A DNA stretch of 64,000 nucleotides from positions 62,001 through 126,000 of the forward strand of contig JANNBB010000055.1 in NCBI GenBank assembly GCA_031385005.1, read 5' to 3'. Shown here piece after piece: positions 62,201 through 64,000 of this stretch. Below the pieces are notes generated by a model. The model had not been told where the DNA came from. It did not search any database and saw only the letters and a list, made by a program, of their open reading frames with translations. Position 1 is the stretch's first letter; each line of letters begins with the position of its first letter. The DNA is from JADKIH01 sp031385005 (GTDB lineage: Bacteria > Bacteroidota > Bacteroidia > AKYH767-A > 2013-40CM-41-45). The position numbers and the translations under genes are program-made.

Positions 62201-63330
62201 ACATCGATGTAAATCATCAATATGGATCTTACGGCGGTTATATATCTTCCTTGATTGTAACTTCTGCAAATGGTTGTATTGATTCTACGAAGTCACTCGT
62301 AAACGTATATGCACTTCCAACTGCAAACTTTTCGGTCAATTATGCTTGTGAAGAATCGCCTGCCGTTTTCAATAATGGATCGACAATTCCTCAGGGTAAT
62401 ATTAATTCCTGGTTTTGGACATTTGGTGATAGTAAAACAGCTACCGATTCCGATCCGCTTCATACCTATGATGATCCCGGTACATATGATATTCATATGT
62501 TAATCACCAGCGATCATGGATGTCAGGATAGTATTGATGGTATAATTCGCATAGTTCCAAAGCCGTTAATAGATTTCGAAACGGAAAACGCCTGTTTAGG
62601 ATATACAGTTGACTTAACCGATCTTTCTTCTGCTGTAACCGGAACTATACAACAGTATAATTGGAGCTTTGGTGATGGTTTGAGCAGTACCGATCAGAAT
62701 CCTACTCATACCTATTCAACTGCAGGTTGGTTTCAGGTTAGTCTTACTGCAACATCAGATAGCGGCTGTATCTCTACTTTGGTACGCCCAAATGCATTGA
62801 AGATATATTCCTTACCAAATGCTCAGTTTATTACCAATGCCAACGAGTCAAGTGACATATTCCCACAGGTTAATTTCTTCAATCAAACTTCTGCACAAGG
62901 AATTTATTTCTGGAATTTTGGAGATGGAACTACATCAACCGATTATTCACCTACACATTTATATGCAACTACAGGTGCTTACGATGTTCAACTTTTAACA
63001 ATTGATCAGAATGGTTGCGTTGATTCGACTTTACTTAGGATAGAAATTAAACCTACATCCAACGTTTACATTCCGAATGCCTTTACTCCAAACGGTGATA
63101 CAAATAATGATTTCTTCAAGGTTTACAGTTACAATGTAAAAGATATGAAGGTTCAGATTTATGATCGTTGGGGATTAAAAATCATAGAATGGGATAGCCC
63201 TTTAGGCGCTTGGGATGGTCGAATTGATGGCAGCCCGGCTCAGGCAGACGTATACGTTTACAGGGTAGCTACTGTCGATATAAACGACAAACACGAGGTT
63301 TTTATCGGTCACATTAGTTTGGTCAGATAA
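59278..63330 (+). CDS. Giant PKD-domain surface protein with T9SS type B sorting domain
   Basis: 1350 residues from ATG 59278; a GTG 19 codons upstream would bury the signal peptide. After the signal peptide (to 'NEAKAS') comes an N-terminal ~400-residue domain starting 'HAMGADITYRCLGNNQYEVTMSFYRDCSG', known from many Bacteroidota surface proteins. Four Ig-like modules of 'W.PG' type and seven PKD domains ('SWSWDFGD', 'SWAWDFGD', 'SWNWDFGN', 'NYSWNLGD', 'SWFWTFGD', 'QYNWSFGD', 'IYFWNFGD') follow. The end ('IPNAFTPNGDTNNDFF' to 'VFIGHISLVR') is the type B T9SS signal. Probable adhesin or matrix protein; ligand unknown. Confidence 0.9.
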   Translation: MKKLYNRILTSIFSLVFLVLFSNEAKASHAMGADITYRCLGNNQYEVTMSFYRDCSGIPAPLTMDLQIDNTCGFNAITIFLNPTPGSPTQISPLCPSALSTCNGGSFTGIEEWIYTGIVTLPAPCASWTFSHSESARNAAITTTTGFGDNLFVYSNLNNLNGLCDDSPTFSNRPVPFACVGQRFCFNHGAFDLQGDSLSYQIITPRNGPTAADTVTYISPYTASQPVLSSPPMSFNPATGDFCMTPTLADVTILAILVNQYRNGVLIGQVERDIQLTVLPCNNILPSATGINGNPSFSTSVCAGNQLCFSIRTVDPNVTNTTTITWDNSIPNATFTTYGGQRDSARFCWTPTAADISNTPYCFTATVSDDNCPYIGIQVYAYCITVRGVDPDAGPDQTIPCGATANLNGSATGGDGNFVYTWNPGSVGSQQLNGVGVGEYILTVTSAGCSNSDTVDVLAGLGVPTANFNFVTSCVGTPVTFTDNSVVVGSTISSWSWDFGDFTGDNNQNTSHQYASNGTYTVVLTVSTPTGCTASYSQQVTINTNVPSAQFSSPSVCDGVQMSFTDQSTGGPINSWAWDFGDAGSGSNSSNAQNPNHQFSTFGNYTVTLAVTNTDGCQHQIQQNVTVNANPTIVVSDATICEGEQATLDGPVGFSNYSWSNGPATQSISISPILNTNYTLTVTDANGCTGSYTAIVNVNVMPIPNAGLDQTICEGTFANIAGSGTNVDNWVWNPGNISGQNISVNPSTTTDYTLTASTNAGCVATDLIRVNVNPMPTADAGDDLDLCKGETITINATTGGGNIVWMPGNFNTQSITVTPGITTTYTVTISDAIGCSGSDDITVVVNDIPNALYNSSGSVCEDNPVTFNDQSNIGWGAINSWNWDFGNNISSSVQNPTIPFSAPGNYNVTLIVRSDGGCADTITQALNIWARPVASFLHTNVCEGNPISFSNTSFISDASPLNYSWNLGDNTSSNNIDVNHQYGSYGGYISSLIVTSANGCIDSTKSLVNVYALPTANFSVNYACEESPAVFNNGSTIPQGNINSWFWTFGDSKTATDSDPLHTYDDPGTYDIHMLITSDHGCQDSIDGIIRIVPKPLIDFETENACLGYTVDLTDLSSAVTGTIQQYNWSFGDGLSSTDQNPTHTYSTAGWFQVSLTATSDSGCISTLVRPNALKIYSLPNAQFITNANESSDIFPQVNFFNQTSAQGIYFWNFGDGTTSTDYSPTHLYATTGAYDVQLLTIDQNGCVDSTLLRIEIKPTSNVYIPNAFTPNGDTNNDFFKVYSYNVKDMKVQIYDRWGLKIIEWDSPLGAWDGRIDGSPAQADVYVYRVATVDINDKHEVFIGHISLVR

Positions 63331-63370
63331 TAAGATTTGGTCAGATAAAAAGAATATAAACTTTCTCTTA

Positions 63371-63397
63371 AAACCCGCTCACAAGGCGGGTTTTTTT
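63371..63397 (+). terminator. Terminator after the PKD-repeat protein
   Basis: AAACCCGC (63371-63378) / GCGGGTTT (63386-63393) with loop TCACAAG and a T7 run. Typical intrinsic terminator. Confidence 0.9.
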
Positions 63398-63398
63398 G

Positions 63399-63429
63399 TT
63401 GAAAACTTGACTTATTCTTTATATATTCG
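63399..63429 (+). promoter_or_regulatory. Promoter of the terminal aminotransferase gene
   Basis: TTG 63399-63401 (directly after the terminator T-run), 20-nt spacer, TATATTCG 63422-63429. The ~80-nt leader contains a short hairpin GACTGTT-TTCAA-AACAGTC (63484-63502) ending 13 nt before the start codon, which could affect translation. Confidence 0.6.
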
Positions 63430-63515
63430 TCACCATTAACAAATCGTATTCGATTAGTTTTACATGAGTTTTAAAAACTAAACGACTGTTTTCAAAACAG
63501 TCAGACCTACCACTT

Positions 63516-64000
63516 ATGACCGAAATTAGAAACAAACATGAAATGGTGACAGATATTGTCAACCAGGTTGCAACTATTGCAGCAAGATTAGGAATTGTTC
63601 ACACCACTAGCGAAGATGAAGAAGTAGATGGAAGACACATTACCATTAAAGGAAATAAATTACTCTACTTTGGTAGTTGCGGTTACCTGGGAATGGAATT
63701 CGATCAGCGTTTGAAGCAAGGTGCTATTTCTGCCATTGAAAAATATGGAACACAGTTTTCATCTTCCCGTGCATATGTTTCTTCCAGTTATTATCAGGAA
63801 GCGGAGAGTTTACTAAGCAAGATGTTTTTTAATAAGCCCGTTCTCTTGTTACAATCCTTATCTGTTGGACATATTTCCAATATTCCGATTCTGGTTGGAA
63901 ACGATGATGCTGTAATTATGGATTCGCAGGTTCATGATAGTGTTCAGACAGCAGTACAGTTTTTAAAAAACAGAGATGTACATGTTGAGATTGTCAGACA
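63516..64000 (+). CDS. Alpha-oxoamine synthase-family aminotransferase (3' truncated by window)
   Basis: 161 codons are visible from ATG 63516 to the window edge without a stop. After an N-terminal helix come 'LLYFGSCGYLGM' and 'AISAIEKYGTQFSSSRAYVSSSYYQEAESLL', matching the 'N.YLGL' and 'YG.....SR' region of BioF/KBL/serine palmitoyltransferase enzymes, with a Cys-Gly in place of the usual Asn. 'NDDAVIMDSQVHDSVQTA' is the region that contacts PLP. The catalytic Lys lies outside the window. The reaction (biotin, sphingolipid, or other condensation) cannot be decided here. Confidence 0.8.
   Translation, partial: MTEIRNKHEMVTDIVNQVATIAARLGIVHTTSEDEEVDGRHITIKGNKLLYFGSCGYLGMEFDQRLKQGAISAIEKYGTQFSSSRAYVSSSYYQEAESLLSKMFFNKPVLLLQSLSVGHISNIPILVGNDDAVIMDSQVHDSVQTAVQFLKNRDVHVEIVR

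Overview
The window is an AT-rich stretch of a Bacteroidota chromosome. Markers of that phylum are: large secreted proteins ending in the gliding-motility-associated (type B) sorting domain of the type IX secretion system (T9SS), a PorP/SprF partner protein, the T9SS regulator PorX, a fused LpxC-FabZ enzyme, tandem DUF1573 proteins, a DAHP synthase fused to chorismate mutase, and promoters of the TTG-N19-21-TAnnTTTG type with no Shine-Dalgarno sequences at most starts. The class or genus cannot be fixed from the sequence alone. Nearly all genes are core housekeeping genes. I see no prophage, insertion sequence or CRISPR array.

Layout. 1-4.0 kb: the 3' part of a giant SprB-repeat adhesin-like protein, then its probable secretion partner (PorP/SprF). 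4.2-5.7 kb: gapA, then an unrecognised 55-residue ORF with its own terminator. 5.7-19.7 kb: the translation/transcription super-cluster tRNA-Thr-Tyr-Gly-Thr, tuf, tRNA-Trp, secE, nusG, rplKAJL, rpoB, rpoC and a DUF3467 gene, with hairpins in several spacers. 19.7-26.9 kb, minus strand: a small membrane protein, glutathione peroxidase, a patatin/outer-membrane-barrel lipase, a metal-receptor-like protein, a cystathionine beta-synthase-type enzyme and an FtsX/LolC-type permease. 26.9-32.7 kb: a DUF1343 (NamZ-like) cell-wall enzyme, an aminotransferase, three tandem DUF1573 genes and porX. 32.9-40.0 kb: an HD hydrolase, then lpxD, lpxC-fabZ, lpxA, an ABC ATPase, tsaE and an alanine dehydrogenase-like gene in a tight operon. 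40-46 kb: proline dehydrogenase, an Ada-type methyltransferase, and aroG/aroQ-aroB-aroA. 45.9-50.5 kb, minus strand: two outer-membrane barrel proteins, one carrying a ComEA-like helix-hairpin-helix segment, and purK-purE. 50.7-59.1 kb: hpt-adk, ppk1, ppx, obgE, a PAP2 phosphatase and an alkaline phosphatase. 59.2-63.3 kb: a second giant T9SS substrate with seven PKD domains. 63.5 kb to the end: the start of an alpha-oxoamine-synthase-family aminotransferase.

How the genes work together. The tRNA-to-rpoC block builds the ribosome stalk, elongation factor and RNA polymerase. The lpx operon starts lipid A synthesis. The aro genes cover three shikimate steps plus chorismate mutase. purKE, hpt and adk handle purines, and ppk/ppx make and degrade polyphosphate. 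The two giant proteins, PorP/SprF and PorX belong to T9SS secretion.

I found no clear new multi-gene system. The best leads are: the HHH-plus-barrel outer-membrane gene pair; the 55-residue ORF ahead of the tRNA/tuf cluster; promoters placed so close to start codons that the mRNAs should be nearly leaderless (aroG/aroQ, obgE), one of them built into a 24-bp perfect palindrome; the tandem DUF1573 trio next to porX; and the exact 243-bp modular repeat of the first adhesin. No searches could be run, so all family names rest on reading motifs by eye.
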